Source: CAZTAR01 sp043813895 (GTDB taxonomy: Bacteria; Planctomycetota; Phycisphaerae; UBA1845; UTPLA1). From it: a DNA stretch of 64,000 bases. The stretch lies in the NCBI GenBank assembly GCA_043813895.1, contig JBDRKQ010000101.1:1-64000 (forward strand). The letters are read 5' to 3'. The notes beneath the pieces were generated by a model, which was given only the letters and a program-made list of their open reading frames with translations, did not search any database and was not told the DNA's origin. The translations under genes and the position numbers were made by a program. How positions within the stretch are numbered: the first letter of the stretch is position 1; each line of letters opens with the position of its first letter. Of the stretch, positions 43,933 to 53,910 are shown piece by piece.

Positions 43933-45498
43933 TCACTGCCGACTTGACCGACTCCTCGCCGCGCCGCGCCGAGGGGGCGACGCGTTCGCCGGATCGTGAC
44001 GATCGCGGCCGCGTGCCGCACTCCGCTTCTTCCGGCCGTCGCTTCGGCAATCGCCTCGCTTTGCCTCACGAGCGCCGCCCCCGCCTCGATGCTGCGGCTG
44101 CTCGACCGTCTCCAGGTGTTTGGGATACTCCCCACGCTTGTCCCAAAGATAGTAAATGGGGGGCTCGCCGATGATCTGGCGAAAGGCGCGGGCCAGCGTG
44201 ATCGGAGGGCGCCCTTCGACCCGGTACTTTGCCGTTCCCTGCGTCCGATCCACCCAACTCTTGATCGTCTCCTCGATCAGTTTTCGAAGGCGCGGATAAC
44301 GGGCGATCTTCCGTGAAAACTCGGGCGAGAAGGGATCGATGTCCCACTTGCGGAGCCGTCTGAGCAACTCCATCCTGCCGCGCGGCAAAGGGCATCGCCC
44401 GATGCGCTGCATCCCAGCCCGCTCGAAGACGGGATTAACGGCGCCCATCGCCGCGAGGCATTCGACGAAGCGCACGCCCACCTGGGGCAGGGTGTTCTCG
44501 ACAAACCAGTGTCCGAGTCCGCAGCCGCGAACGTCAGGGTGCATCACCAGGCGGCGGAGAATCCGCAGTTCGCGGTTCAATCGCCGGACGTTCCGCGTGA
44601 AGCGACCGGCAGTCGAACGGTTCCTTAGCGCCAGCTCCATCGGGGCGTGGGCGAACACCAGGATACCCAACGGCTCGCCGCGAGGCGATTCCTTCAGCAC
44701 GAACACTTTGTCCACGAAGCCCAGGCCGTCCCGGTGGCGATAGTGCATCGGCCCGAAGATGCGGTAGTCGCGGACGGAGCCCGGCACGATCGTGGCGTGA
44801 CGTCGCAGGGAAGGCGGTTTGTCACGCACCTGGTGTCGCGCGACCTGCGGGATAGCGGCGCCTAGCCGGATCACCTGATCGGGTTGAAGGTCCGCGATCA
44901 CATCGTCGTGCGTCGTGGCAACGACGAGCATCAGGCGGTGGCGGCTCACGAGTTTCCGAAGGTTGTACGCCACGGCCTTCGCCATTCGGCGGTGGAGGAT
45001 CGCTGTGAACTCGTCGCAGAAGATCGGCGTCGGATGTCTGGCGTCAAGCGACCTTCCGACCGCCCTCGCGAGCGACACGCGAAACTGCTCGCCGTCCGAT
45101 AGATCGCTGAACTCCCGGACCCACAGCCGCGGCTCGCCCAGGCCGCAGGCGGTCAGGATATCCAGCGCCGTCGCCAGCGTCTTTCGCGGGGCAATCGCGT
45201 CCACAATCGCCCGGTCTGTCGGAAAACGCCCGCGTCCGACCCAGACAGCACGGCCCGCCCGCTCGGCGGCTGCGTGAAGCAGCGAGGTCTTTCCGCTGCC
45301 TGACGGCCCCGTCAGCATGACGACGGCGCCCGGCCGAAGTTCGATGGACAGGTCCTCGCCAATAACAAAGGGCTCCTCCCTCGGCGGGATGCCGAAGTTC
45401 CAACACACCTCGTGTTTCCGCGGGCTCATGGGCACATACGCGGGTTCGCGAATGACCCGCAGACTGACCGTGTCGACCGGTTCCTGCTCACGTTGCAT
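43933..45498 (-). CDS. ABC-type ATPase fused to a GNAT acetyltransferase domain (COG2401-like)
   Basis: 521 residues; start at 45498 with GGAGG six bases upstream and a perfect promoter. Residues about 45-240 are an ABC ATPase: Walker A GPSGSGKTS (64-72), signature LSDGEQ (about 131), Walker B PIFCDEF (about 155) and H-loop TTHDDV. About 285-400 is a GNAT fold with the acetyl-CoA loop HPDVRGCGLG, followed by AAMGAVNPVFERAGM. This fusion matches proteins grouped as COG2401. The role is not known; resemblance of such GNATs to the phage Mu Mom DNA-modification protein has been discussed, but nothing here proves DNA modification. The last 50 residues are basic and low-complexity. A repressor gene lies upstream on the same strand. 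Confidence 0.75.
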   Translation of the reverse strand: MQREQEPVDTVSLRVIREPAYVPMSPRKHEVCWNFGIPPREEPFVIGEDLSIELRPGAVVMLTGPSGSGKTSLLHAAAERAGRAVWVGRGRFPTDRAIVDAIAPRKTLATALDILTACGLGEPRLWVREFSDLSDGEQFRVSLARAVGRSLDARHPTPIFCDEFTAILHRRMAKAVAYNLRKLVSRHRLMLVVATTHDDVIADLQPDQVIRLGAAIPQVARHQVRDKPPSLRRHATIVPGSVRDYRIFGPMHYRHRDGLGFVDKVFVLKESPRGEPLGILVFAHAPMELALRNRSTAGRFTRNVRRLNRELRILRRLVMHPDVRGCGLGHWFVENTLPQVGVRFVECLAAMGAVNPVFERAGMQRIGRCPLPRGRMELLRRLRKWDIDPFSPEFSRKIARYPRLRKLIEETIKSWVDRTQGTAKYRVEGRPPITLARAFRQIIGEPPIYYLWDKRGEYPKHLETVEQPQHRGGGGAREAKRGDCRSDGRKKRSAARGRDRHDPANASPPRRGAARSRSSRQ

Positions 45499-45537
45499 AG
45501 ACCACCTCCAAGGCCCTAACAAAGTCCGAACATGCAG

Positions 45538-45566
45538 AATATACAACCGGTGACGCACATAGTCAA
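45538..45566 (-). promoter_or_regulatory. strong sigma70-like promoter of the ABC-GNAT gene
   Basis: On the minus strand TTGACT (45561-45566), a 17-base spacer and TATATT (45538-45543), in the most AT-rich intergenic stretch nearby. Transcription would start about 33 bases before the ribosome site region. This strength suggests the gene is held down by a repressor, perhaps the S24 protein coded just upstream; no operator was identified. Confidence 0.7.
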
Positions 45567-45619
45567 TACAAATCAGGAATTACAGATCAAGAAATGGCGC
45601 AAATCGTGCCGCGTTCTAC

Positions 45620-46285
45620 TTAAAGCTCTCTGCTAACGAGACATACGGCGATTCCCTGTATTGAAAAAGAATTGGTTTCGTCGATAATCGTCGGGGGAGC
45701 GTTGGGGTTATCGCCCCGTAGGACGACCAGCCGGTTTGTTTTCTGGACCTCCACGCTGACCCGCTTGAGGGTCGGCTGTCCGTCCACGAGGCACGCGCAG
45801 ATCCGGCCCTGCACGAACTCGGGGTCCACTCCGGGGCGGTACTCCACCAGTATGATGTCGTTCCGCTTCAGCGTCGGTTCCATCGAGTCGAACTCGCACC
45901 GGAGGCAGTAGCGGTCGCGATGCCACAGGTGACGCAGCACCGGGAACATCTCGAGCTGCTCCTGAGACGCGGCCGGAGGGCCGTTCGGGATCGTCCCGAA
46001 CAAAGGCAATTCCCGCGTCTCCAGGGCCTGCGGCGCGTCGTGGTCCTCGCCGGGGCCGACCAGGACAGCCTCCGGAACGCCGAGCGCGATGGCGATCGCA
46101 CGAATCGTGCCGGGTCGTGGAGCGTGATCGCCGCGTTCGATCGATGACAGGTGCCCCTGGTTGACGTTGGCTTCGCGGGCGAGTTGCACCTGGGTGAGGC
46201 CTTGTTGCCGGCGGATGCCGCGGATTCGATCGCCCAACGAATCGGCTGGGGGGGCGCCAGACCGGATTCGCCGATGACTTGCCAT
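45620..46285 (-). CDS. XRE/S24-type repressor (LexA/CI-like)
   Basis: 221 residues. Residues about 16-75 are a helix-turn-helix of the XRE type (IRGIRRQQGLTQVQLAREAN, VNQGHLSSIERG). The C-terminal half is an S24 peptidase-like domain with the catalytic Ser (134, DSMEPTL) and Lys (174, PTLKRVSV). The usual Ala-Gly cleavage site is not evident; PLFGTI lies where it would be expected. It probably represses nearby genes, such as the ABC-GNAT gene 120 bases downstream, and may respond to DNA damage or a ligand. Confidence 0.85.
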   Translation of the reverse strand: MASHRRIRSGAPPADSLGDRIRGIRRQQGLTQVQLAREANVNQGHLSSIERGDHAPRPGTIRAIAIALGVPEAVLVGPGEDHDAPQALETRELPLFGTIPNGPPAASQEQLEMFPVLRHLWHRDRYCLRCEFDSMEPTLKRNDIILVEYRPGVDPEFVQGRICACLVDGQPTLKRVSVEVQKTNRLVVLRGDNPNAPPTIIDETNSFSIQGIAVCLVSREL

Positions 46286-46323
46286 ACCGCCATCTTATCG
46301 CGGGAGAGCATCATTCGCGAGAG

Positions 46324-46428
46324 CAGAGCCGCAAGAGCAGAGCCGCGACCGTAAGGGAGTCGGTTGGCGTCCGTGTTTGGAGGACCTTCCTGGCAGGCGC
46401 TGACCGCTTGCTGACACGCGCGGCCAGG
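46324..46428. repeat. repeat family D, intergenic copy
   Basis: AGAGCCGCGACCGTAAGGG, then GAGTCGGTT, and GCTGACCGCTTGCTGACAC, the same units as inside uvrA at 10111-10266, in the same order. Confidence 0.75.
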
Positions 46429-46446
46429 ATATGGACTCGCGGCGTT

Positions 46447-46532
46447 GATCCGAGCCCCAAGCGCCAGCGCGGGGTTTTTGTGGACCGACCGTAGCACTTC
46501 GGACCCGCTCGCTCGCGCTCGGGGCTCGGATC
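46447..46532. repeat. repeat family E, composite copy
   Basis: GATCCGAGCCCCAAGCGCC at the left and GGGGCTCGGATC at the right are inverted arms; TTCGGACCCGCTCGCTCGCG lies between. Copies at 27344-27400 and 62146-62184. Confidence 0.75.
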
Positions 46533-46598
46533 CTGGCACGCACGGCCCTGACCCTCCGCGCTGTTGTAAGACCCTTCGAGCCGCGATAGTTTTCCACT

Positions 46599-48422
46599 AT
46601 GTCCGAGCCTTCCAAGCAATGGTCCGTGAGGCTGCCTGAAGGAGTGACACGTGCAGCGCTCGCGGGGTCGGCTGTCGTGGCGCTCGCGGCGCTCCTGGCA
46701 CGCGACGCGGGTGGGACTGCCGTTCTGCCGACTTGGCTCGCAGCCACACTCCAGGCGCCGGCGGCCTTGGCCTGGTGCCTGTGGGTTGCCCGGCGACCGC
46801 GTCGAGAGAAGGTGGACAGCCAGCTGCAGGGGCCACAGCCTGCTCGGAGTGGAGCGGGGGCGGATTTCCGCTTGACGCTAGCCCTTGTCCTGGCCGCTGG
46901 CGCACTCGCGGCCGGTTTGCGCGACTTGGCCGTTTTCTTCGCGGCCACGACCACTTTCATTGTGGGAATGCTACTGCTCGACTTCGCGGCGGACGTGTAT
47001 CAAAGAGCTTCCCGACTAATCGCGGAACCGACACGGTTGTTGCGGGCCCTGGTCGGCCCCTGGTTCGGCCTGATGCTGGCGGCGACGCTCCTGCTGGCTC
47101 TGCCGTTGGCAACAGACTCCGCCGTGCCGGACTACCGCCACAACTTCTGGCTGCACGTGCTGAACAGCGCCTACGCGGCCGTGAGCGCGGCGTGTCTGGT
47201 CGGCACGACGACGTACAGCGTCGGCGAGGAATACTCGCTCTTTGGCCAGGTTGTCCTGCTCGTAGCGACGCAACTGGCGGGCATGGGGCTGGCGGCGGTG
47301 GGCCTTGCCGTGATCCGGCCTTTTCTCGCCCATGCGATCCGGCTGCGCACGGTCCTGCTGATGTCGGTCGTCTTGCAGATACTGGCGATACCGGCGATGT
47401 GGGGATCCTGGCACGCTGTGGATGCGGCCGCCTCCTGGGACCGATTCTGGTGGGGCGCCTTCCATGCGTCCAACGCTCTGTGGAACAGTGGGCTGACCCT
47501 CCGCGCGACCGGTCTGGCAGCGTATTTCTCGAGCGGCGCGGTCTTCATGACGATCACCACGCTAGCCATCGTCGGTTCACTCGGCTTGCCGATCATTCTC
47601 GACTTGCTCGTCGACATTCGCGCGTCGCTGGGCCGCGGAAGGAGCGACCTCCGCACTCGACCGGAAGCCGGCGCGGGCCGCGCGCCGTGGCGGAGGTTGC
47701 CGCAGTGGGAGGCCGGCGCTGCCTTCGTCCTCCTGATTGCGACCGCCACGCTACTGTTCTTCTTGGAGACGCCGTGGCGGTCAGATATCGTGTGGCGGCT
47801 TCCGGATGAGTGGGTTCCGGCGAGACCCTTCGATCTGGGTCCCGAGCACGTCTCCTTCCGCGACGACATGAGCCACAGCGCGAGGTGGACGACCGGCGTC
47901 TTCGTTTCGGCCACGCTTCGATCGGCGGGGCTGCAGAGCATCCCGCTCTCGCAGGGGGCGGTTTCCTGGCCGAGCTATGGCTTGGTCTTGGCGAACATGC
48001 TCGTCGGGGGTTCTGCCGGCGGTGTCTCGGGGGGGCTTCGCACATCGTGCCTCCTGATACTGGGGCTGTGCCTTGTAGTGCGGAGAAGAACGTGGATGCA
48101 GACGCCGGGAGGTCCGGCTGTGAGAGGCACGCTCATCAGGGGCATGATCGTCCTGCTGGCGGCATGGCTCGCACTGAACGCGGTAGGCGTCCTCGCGTTT
48201 GCCGCGACGACGGATGGCACGGCATACGACCTCGTCTTGGACAGCATGGCCGCCTGCAACAGCGTGGGCCTCTCGACGGGTCTATCGCTTCATTTGACTG
48301 CAACCGGCAGACTCGTCATCATCGCACTCATGCTTGCCGGGCGTATCGTGCCGACCGTGTGCTGGGCTCGTGTCGCCCGGAGTGTGGCCGAGAGCGCGCG
48401 TAGGATCGGCGACATCACGTAG
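46599..48422 (+). CDS. divergent TrkH/KtrB-like potassium transporter subunit
   Basis: 607 residues with about ten to twelve hydrophobic helices. Four pore-loop-like units can be matched to TrkH: VSAACLVGTTTYS, NALWNSGLTLRATG, TLRSAGLQSIPLS and NSVGLSTGLSLHL, the last followed by LIMFIGR-like IIALMLAGRIVPTV. Each keeps the filter Gly but the surrounding residues differ from classical TrkH. It probably moves K+ or Na+ across the inner membrane. No TrkA/KtrA regulator is next to it. The N-terminus has two extra helices. Confidence 0.7.
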   Translation: MSEPSKQWSVRLPEGVTRAALAGSAVVALAALLARDAGGTAVLPTWLAATLQAPAALAWCLWVARRPRREKVDSQLQGPQPARSGAGADFRLTLALVLAAGALAAGLRDLAVFFAATTTFIVGMLLLDFAADVYQRASRLIAEPTRLLRALVGPWFGLMLAATLLLALPLATDSAVPDYRHNFWLHVLNSAYAAVSAACLVGTTTYSVGEEYSLFGQVVLLVATQLAGMGLAAVGLAVIRPFLAHAIRLRTVLLMSVVLQILAIPAMWGSWHAVDAAASWDRFWWGAFHASNALWNSGLTLRATGLAAYFSSGAVFMTITTLAIVGSLGLPIILDLLVDIRASLGRGRSDLRTRPEAGAGRAPWRRLPQWEAGAAFVLLIATATLLFFLETPWRSDIVWRLPDEWVPARPFDLGPEHVSFRDDMSHSARWTTGVFVSATLRSAGLQSIPLSQGAVSWPSYGLVLANMLVGGSAGGVSGGLRTSCLLILGLCLVVRRRTWMQTPGGPAVRGTLIRGMIVLLAAWLALNAVGVLAFAATTDGTAYDLVLDSMAACNSVGLSTGLSLHLTATGRLVIIALMLAGRIVPTVCWARVARSVAESARRIGDIT

Positions 48423-48463
48423 CACCGGCCCCCTGCGGCCGACGACATCACGGGTGAGGAATG

Positions 48464-49603
48464 ATGCACACCCACCTCGGGACAACTTCACGGATGCCGG
48501 CAGGGCAAGCGGCGACGGCGCGACGTTTGGCGCCGATGGCGTTCGCCCTCGCCTGCACGAGCCTCGTGCTGTGCGGAGTTGGTTGCGCCGATCCGGAGGG
48601 CGTCTCGCCGAGAGAACGATCGCGGCTCTCCGTTATTCGTGATGAGCGGCCGGGCACCGTCCGCATCGAGGGCATCGGACCGATCCGGGGCTTCACCCGG
48701 GGCAGAGACAACACGTTCGTGCACTGTCTCGAGCTGATTCTCGATGCCGCTGGCAGGGAAATCGGATACGACGAGCTGATGGGCATCAGCGGAATGGCAT
48801 TCAGGGTCCAGTTCAGGGTCGACCGATGGGACGTCGGCAATCCCGATCCGCTCGTCGGCGAAGACTGCCTGCCGGCGCTCTTTGAGGGCATCGGCTGGGA
48901 GTACGAGGTCTGGATCGTCCGTCGGGACGAGTTCTCCGAGGCGGATGCGTTGCGGCGGGCCATCGAGCAGAGCATCAGCCTCAACCGACTTCCAGTTCTC
49001 GCAGCCAACATCATGCCGCCGGAGGATTGGGGCATTATCACAGGCTATCGTCGTGACAGAACGTGGCTCTGTCGTGCATACAACCCCCGCGCCATGCGCC
49101 AGGATTGCGCCGCCAAGGGCTGGCCGACGGCCGTTGTTCTGCTCAACCGCCAATTGAATCGCCCGGACCCGAAGCTTGCTCACAAGGCCTCCATCCGCCG
49201 CGCGATCGAACTGTTCGACAAACGGAGTGCGCGAACGCACGCCCTCGGCCCAAAGGCGTTCGACGAATGGTGTCACAGCCTGCGGAGCGCCCGCGACGCC
49301 GGATACGTACATGCGAATTTCTGGACGTACGTCAACTTGATCGACTCGCGGTCGGCTGCGGTCCGCTATCTGCGTTCGATCGCCAAGGAGTTCGGCTCGC
49401 GCGCCACTCACGTGAACGCCGCCGCGGACGAATACGACAAGGAAGTTCGCGCCTTGCTCGACGGGCTGAAGGATGTGGCAACTGTTGAGCGGTACCCCGA
49501 CTCGCTGCCTCCCGCGGGCATGCGCGACAAGCAGATCAACTCGCTCAAAAAGGCCAAAGCGTTCGAGCAAGAAGCCATCACATCGCTGCGCAAAGCGGTA
49601 TGA
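48464..49603 (+). CDS. lipoprotein of unknown function
   Basis: 379 residues from the ATG at 48464 (GAGGA just upstream; ATG at 48461 is too close). A lipoprotein signal is visible (FALACTSLVLCGVGC). The mature part begins with a region RDNTFVHCLELILDAAG, DELMGISGMAFR and LPALFEGIGWEYEV that recalls the BtrH N-terminal/C39-like fold, where a Cys follows FVHC; this is a weak resemblance. The C-terminal 150 residues are helical. It is translated in the same direction 40 bases after the TrkH-like gene. Confidence 0.55.
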   Translation: MHTHLGTTSRMPAGQAATARRLAPMAFALACTSLVLCGVGCADPEGVSPRERSRLSVIRDERPGTVRIEGIGPIRGFTRGRDNTFVHCLELILDAAGREIGYDELMGISGMAFRVQFRVDRWDVGNPDPLVGEDCLPALFEGIGWEYEVWIVRRDEFSEADALRRAIEQSISLNRLPVLAANIMPPEDWGIITGYRRDRTWLCRAYNPRAMRQDCAAKGWPTAVVLLNRQLNRPDPKLAHKASIRRAIELFDKRSARTHALGPKAFDEWCHSLRSARDAGYVHANFWTYVNLIDSRSAAVRYLRSIAKEFGSRATHVNAAADEYDKEVRALLDGLKDVATVERYPDSLPPAGMRDKQINSLKKAKAFEQEAITSLRKAV

Positions 49604-49617
49604 CGAGCGCGGTCGAG

Positions 49618-49642
49618 GAGCCGCGGACTTCAGTCCGCGCGG
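49618..49642. repeat. palindromic repeat, family C, copy
   Basis: GAGCCGCGGACTTCAGTCC and GCGCGG, directly after the lipoprotein stop. Confidence 0.75.
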
Positions 49643-49657
49643 TTGTTCGTGGTCCAA

Positions 49658-49731
49658 GAGCCCCCGTCCTTGGCCGCGGGGCACGTTCCCGCATGTTGCA
49701 GGTTATCCCCCGACCAAGGTCGGGGGCTCCT
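49658..49731. repeat. palindromic repeat, family F, composite
   Basis: AAGAGCCCCCGTCCTTGGCC (left) and CCCCGACCAAGGTCGGGGG (right) form nested hairpins in the gap between two convergent genes, where they may act as a bidirectional terminator. A related element lies inside uvrA at 14901-15023. Confidence 0.7.
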
Positions 49732-49756
49732 TGAGCGTTGGCTCCGCGGCTTCACG

Positions 49757-50182
49757 CTACGCTGTGCTGTTAGCGCGACCCTGCTGGCAGAACTCGGTCA
49801 AGACGCCGCCGGTGTTCTTGGGGTGGGCGAAGGCGATCTTCATGCCGTGCGCGCCGTGGCGGGGGGATTCGTCGATGAGTCGGATGCCGGCGGACTTCAG
49901 GGCGGCGAGCGTGGCGGACAGGTCGGCCACCCGATACGCAATGTGGTGCAGGCCGGGGCCTCTCTTCTCGAGGAACCTGGCGACCGGGCTGTCGGCCGTG
50001 GTCGGTTCGATCAGCTCGATGCGGACCTCGCCGATTTGGAAGAACGCGACGCGGACCTTCTGGTCTGGCACTTCTTCGTTTTCACCCGGCGACAGGCCCA
50101 GCACGTCGCGATAGAACTTGCCGGCCTCTTCGATGGACGCTACGGCTATGCCGAGATGATCTATTCGGGATGGTGGTGACAT
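49757..50182 (-). CDS. methylmalonyl-CoA epimerase
   Basis: 141 residues from the ATG at 50182; an upstream GTG at 50209 adds nine residues and is possible. It is a single glyoxalase-fold protein: RIDHLGIAVASIEEAGKFYRDVLG, then ELIEPT, and GLHHIAYRV with the metal ligand His residues, and a C-terminal Glu in LTEFCQ. It converts (S)- to (R)-methylmalonyl-CoA. It is the last gene of the methylmalonyl-CoA operon, about 280 bases after the mutase. Confidence 0.93.
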   Translation of the reverse strand: MSPPSRIDHLGIAVASIEEAGKFYRDVLGLSPGENEEVPDQKVRVAFFQIGEVRIELIEPTTADSPVARFLEKRGPGLHHIAYRVADLSATLAALKSAGIRLIDESPRHGAHGMKIAFAHPKNTGGVLTEFCQQGRANSTA

Positions 50183-50224
50183 TGAGAACTTCTCAGTTGT
50201 GGCCGACACCTAAACCGACGCATT

Positions 50225-50330
50225 GGGTGCCATGCCTTCACGGCCCGCTAATGCGGGGCGGGTAGGCATGTTGACTCGTAAGTATTCAACATGCTCACCC
50301 GCGACTGCGTCGCGTGAGAGCATGGCACCC
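50225..50330. repeat. about 100-bp hairpin repeat, family B, copy 3
   Basis: Begins GGGTGCCATGCCTTCACGGC and ends GTGAGAGCATGGCACCC, matching 4986-5088 and 5368-5466. It sits between the epimerase and mutase genes. A short family H palindrome (GTAGCGTCCGACCCC) follows at 50371-50400. Confidence 0.75.
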
Positions 50331-50463
50331 GATCCGTGTTACTTTGCGCGCTATGGCGTTCCAAGAAACACCGTAGCGTCCGACCCCTGTGTCGGACGTG
50401 GAATACCAAGTGTCTTCGACGGCCGACAGAGGCGTCGGCCGCTGCACTCAAACTGAAACCGAA

Positions 50464-52185
<1,722 letters not shown>

Positions 52186-52189
52186 GTTG

Positions 52190-53182
52190 CTAGTTCTCTT
52201 GCTGCAAATCGGCGAGCACGCCGGCCGAGAGTTGTGACGCGACAGCGTCGAGTGTCAACTGGCCTTGTTCGAGTTTGGCGACGAGTTCCTCCATAGTCGG
52301 GGCGGCGAGCGCGGCTTCCAGGCGCTGTTCGCACATTTGCATTACGCTCCGGCCAATCTCACCCAATAGGCGCCGCCGTCTGTGGCGTTGGCGCTGCGCC
52401 GGCTCGCGGGCCGTGCGATCCAGTTCCAGCAGCTTCACCAATAGCGCGTCCGCCCCTTTGCCGGACTTCGCTTCGACGCCGACGATCTCGATGCAAGAGG
52501 AAGAAGACTCCGCGGCTTGTTCGGCTTTTTGACTTTCTGGCGTTTCGGCGTTTTGGCGTTTCTCCTCTCGCACATCCTTCAGCAGGCGATTCGCCTCGGG
52601 CAGGTCGCACTTGTTCACGACCACAATGTCCGCGATCTCCAGCAGCCCTGCCTTGATCAACTGAATGTCGTCGCCGTAGCCGGGGCCCAGCATCACGACG
52701 CACACGTCCGCCACGGCGGCGATGTCCACCTCGTTCTGCCCGACGCCGACGGTCTCGATCAGGACGGGGTCGTACCCGCCCAGTTCCAGCAGCCTCGCGC
52801 AATGCACCGTCGCGTCGGACAGGCCGCCCTCACGATGGTGCGTGGCCAGCGAGCGGATGAAAACGTCGTCGTCCGTGGCGTGCCGCATCATGCGGACGCG
52901 GTCGCCGAGCATCGCTCCTTCCGACAACGCGGACGTCGGATCGACCGCAACGACGCCGATGCGCCGGCCCCGCTTCCGCAACGCGCCCAGCAACGCGTCG
53001 ATCAAAGTCGACTTGCCGACGCCTGGCGGGCCGGTGAATCCCCACCACGGCACGTCGCCGGTGGAGCGTCGCAGGATGTCTGTGATTACACGAGCCTCCG
53101 GACCGGGGCGATCGACGATCGACATCGCGCGTGCGAGCGAGCGTCGATCTCTGTGCCGGACTTGGTCGAGGAGGTCGTGCAT
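52190..53182 (-). CDS. meaB: MeaB/ArgK GTPase, chaperone of methylmalonyl-CoA mutase
   Basis: 330 residues. It protects and reloads the B12 mutase. Seen: Walker A GPPGVGKST (51-59), VAVDPTSALSEGAMLGDRVRM, ETVGVGQNEVDIA (switch II) and NKCDLPEAN (NKxD). Residues about 207-232 (EEKRQNAETPESQKAEQ and Ser run) are an insertion coded by a family L low-complexity repeat, placed just after the NKxD loop. It starts 190 bases after the B12-binding subunit gene and ends four bases before the large subunit start. Confidence 0.94.
   Translation of the reverse strand: MHDLLDQVRHRDRRSLARAMSIVDRPGPEARVITDILRRSTGDVPWWGFTGPPGVGKSTLIDALLGALRKRGRRIGVVAVDPTSALSEGAMLGDRVRMMRHATDDDVFIRSLATHHREGGLSDATVHCARLLELGGYDPVLIETVGVGQNEVDIAAVADVCVVMLGPGYGDDIQLIKAGLLEIADIVVVNKCDLPEANRLLKDVREEKRQNAETPESQKAEQAAESSSSCIEIVGVEAKSGKGADALLVKLLELDRTAREPAQRQRHRRRRLLGEIGRSVMQMCEQRLEAALAAPTMEELVAKLEQGQLTLDAVASQLSAGVLADLQQEN
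52519..52566. repeat. AAACGCC-type low-complexity repeat in meaB (family L, copy 4)
   Basis: On the minus strand units GAAACGCCAAAACGCC and GAAACGCCAGAAAGTC encode KRQNAETPESQKAEQ. The type matches three stretches in uvrA. Confidence 0.65.
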
Positions 53183-53219
53183 GATTGGGCGGAAGCTACT
53201 AGCTGTTAGCTATCAGGGC

Positions 53220-53335
53220 GTGCGCATGAATAAGCCGAACGAATGCCGAAGGGTGGTACGGGCGTCCCGCCCGTAGCCGCACGGGCAAGATGCCCGCACC
53301 ACCCAGATGAAATGTGCAACTTATTCATGCGCGGG
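53220..53335. repeat. inverted-repeat element between the B12-binding subunit and meaB
   Basis: Ends GTGCGCATGAATAAG and CTTATTCATGCGC are inverted; between them CGGGCGTCCCGCCCG and ACGGGCAAGATGCCCG form hairpins, flanked by GGGTGGTACG and CCACCC. Outside are near-repeats of TAGCTGTTAGCTAT and TTAGCTGTTGGTTAT. It resembles a small non-coding mobile element. The operon probably reads through it. Confidence 0.65.
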
Positions 53336-53371
53336 TCCTTAGCTGTTGGTTATTTGGTGTTGCGTCTATCG

Positions 53372-53791
53372 TCACTGCTTCGCTGCGAGCGTTTCTTCTA
53401 TGGCGGTCAGGATCTCCGACAGGGCTGCGCCGGGCGTAAATACATGGCGGAAGCCCATCGATTCCAGGCGGGGAATGTCCTTGTCGGGAATCGTCCCGCC
53501 CGCGAAGAGGGCGATCGATCCGGCGTCCTGTTCCTTGAGCAGCTCGGCGACGCGCTCGAAGAGTTCGAGGTGCGCCCCGCTCAGCAAGCTAAGGCCGATC
53601 GCGTCCACGTCCTCATCCAATGCGGTCCGGACAATCTGCTCGGGCGTCTTTCTAATGCCGGTATAAATGACCTCATAGCCCGCGTTACGCAGCGCGCGGA
53701 CGATGAACTTGGCCCCACGATCGTGCCCGTCGAGGCCGACCTTGCCGATCAGAATGCGTTTTGGCCTGGCGGCGTTCACATCGCGACTCAT
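53372..53791 (-). CDS. methylmalonyl-CoA mutase, B12-binding subunit
   Basis: 139 residues. The cobalamin motif is complete: GLDGHDRG (Asp21, His23) for the base-off, His-on cofactor, LSLLSGAH in the middle and AGGTIPDKD near the end. It pairs with the large subunit coded 1.2 kb downstream. As the first gene after a good promoter it probably leads the operon B12 subunit, meaB, large subunit, epimerase. Confidence 0.94.
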   Translation of the reverse strand: MSRDVNAARPKRILIGKVGLDGHDRGAKFIVRALRNAGYEVIYTGIRKTPEQIVRTALDEDVDAIGLSLLSGAHLELFERVAELLKEQDAGSIALFAGGTIPDKDIPRLESMGFRHVFTPGAALSEILTAIEETLAAKQ

Positions 53792-53829
53792 CTCGTATCC
53801 ATCGGACTTTCAGTTCGCCACAGGAGCAC

Positions 53830-53857
53830 AGTATAGGCGGCGAAACGAGAGGAACAA
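53830..53857 (-). promoter_or_regulatory. promoter of the methylmalonyl-CoA operon
   Basis: On the minus strand TTGTTC (53852-53857) and TATACT (53830-53835) are 16 bases apart, about 35 bases before the ATG at 53791. Confidence 0.55.
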
Positions 53858-53910
53858 GTGGCGGCGAGTTGCAAAAGGCTGTGTGTGGTTGGTCGTGCGG
53901 AAGTGTGGGT

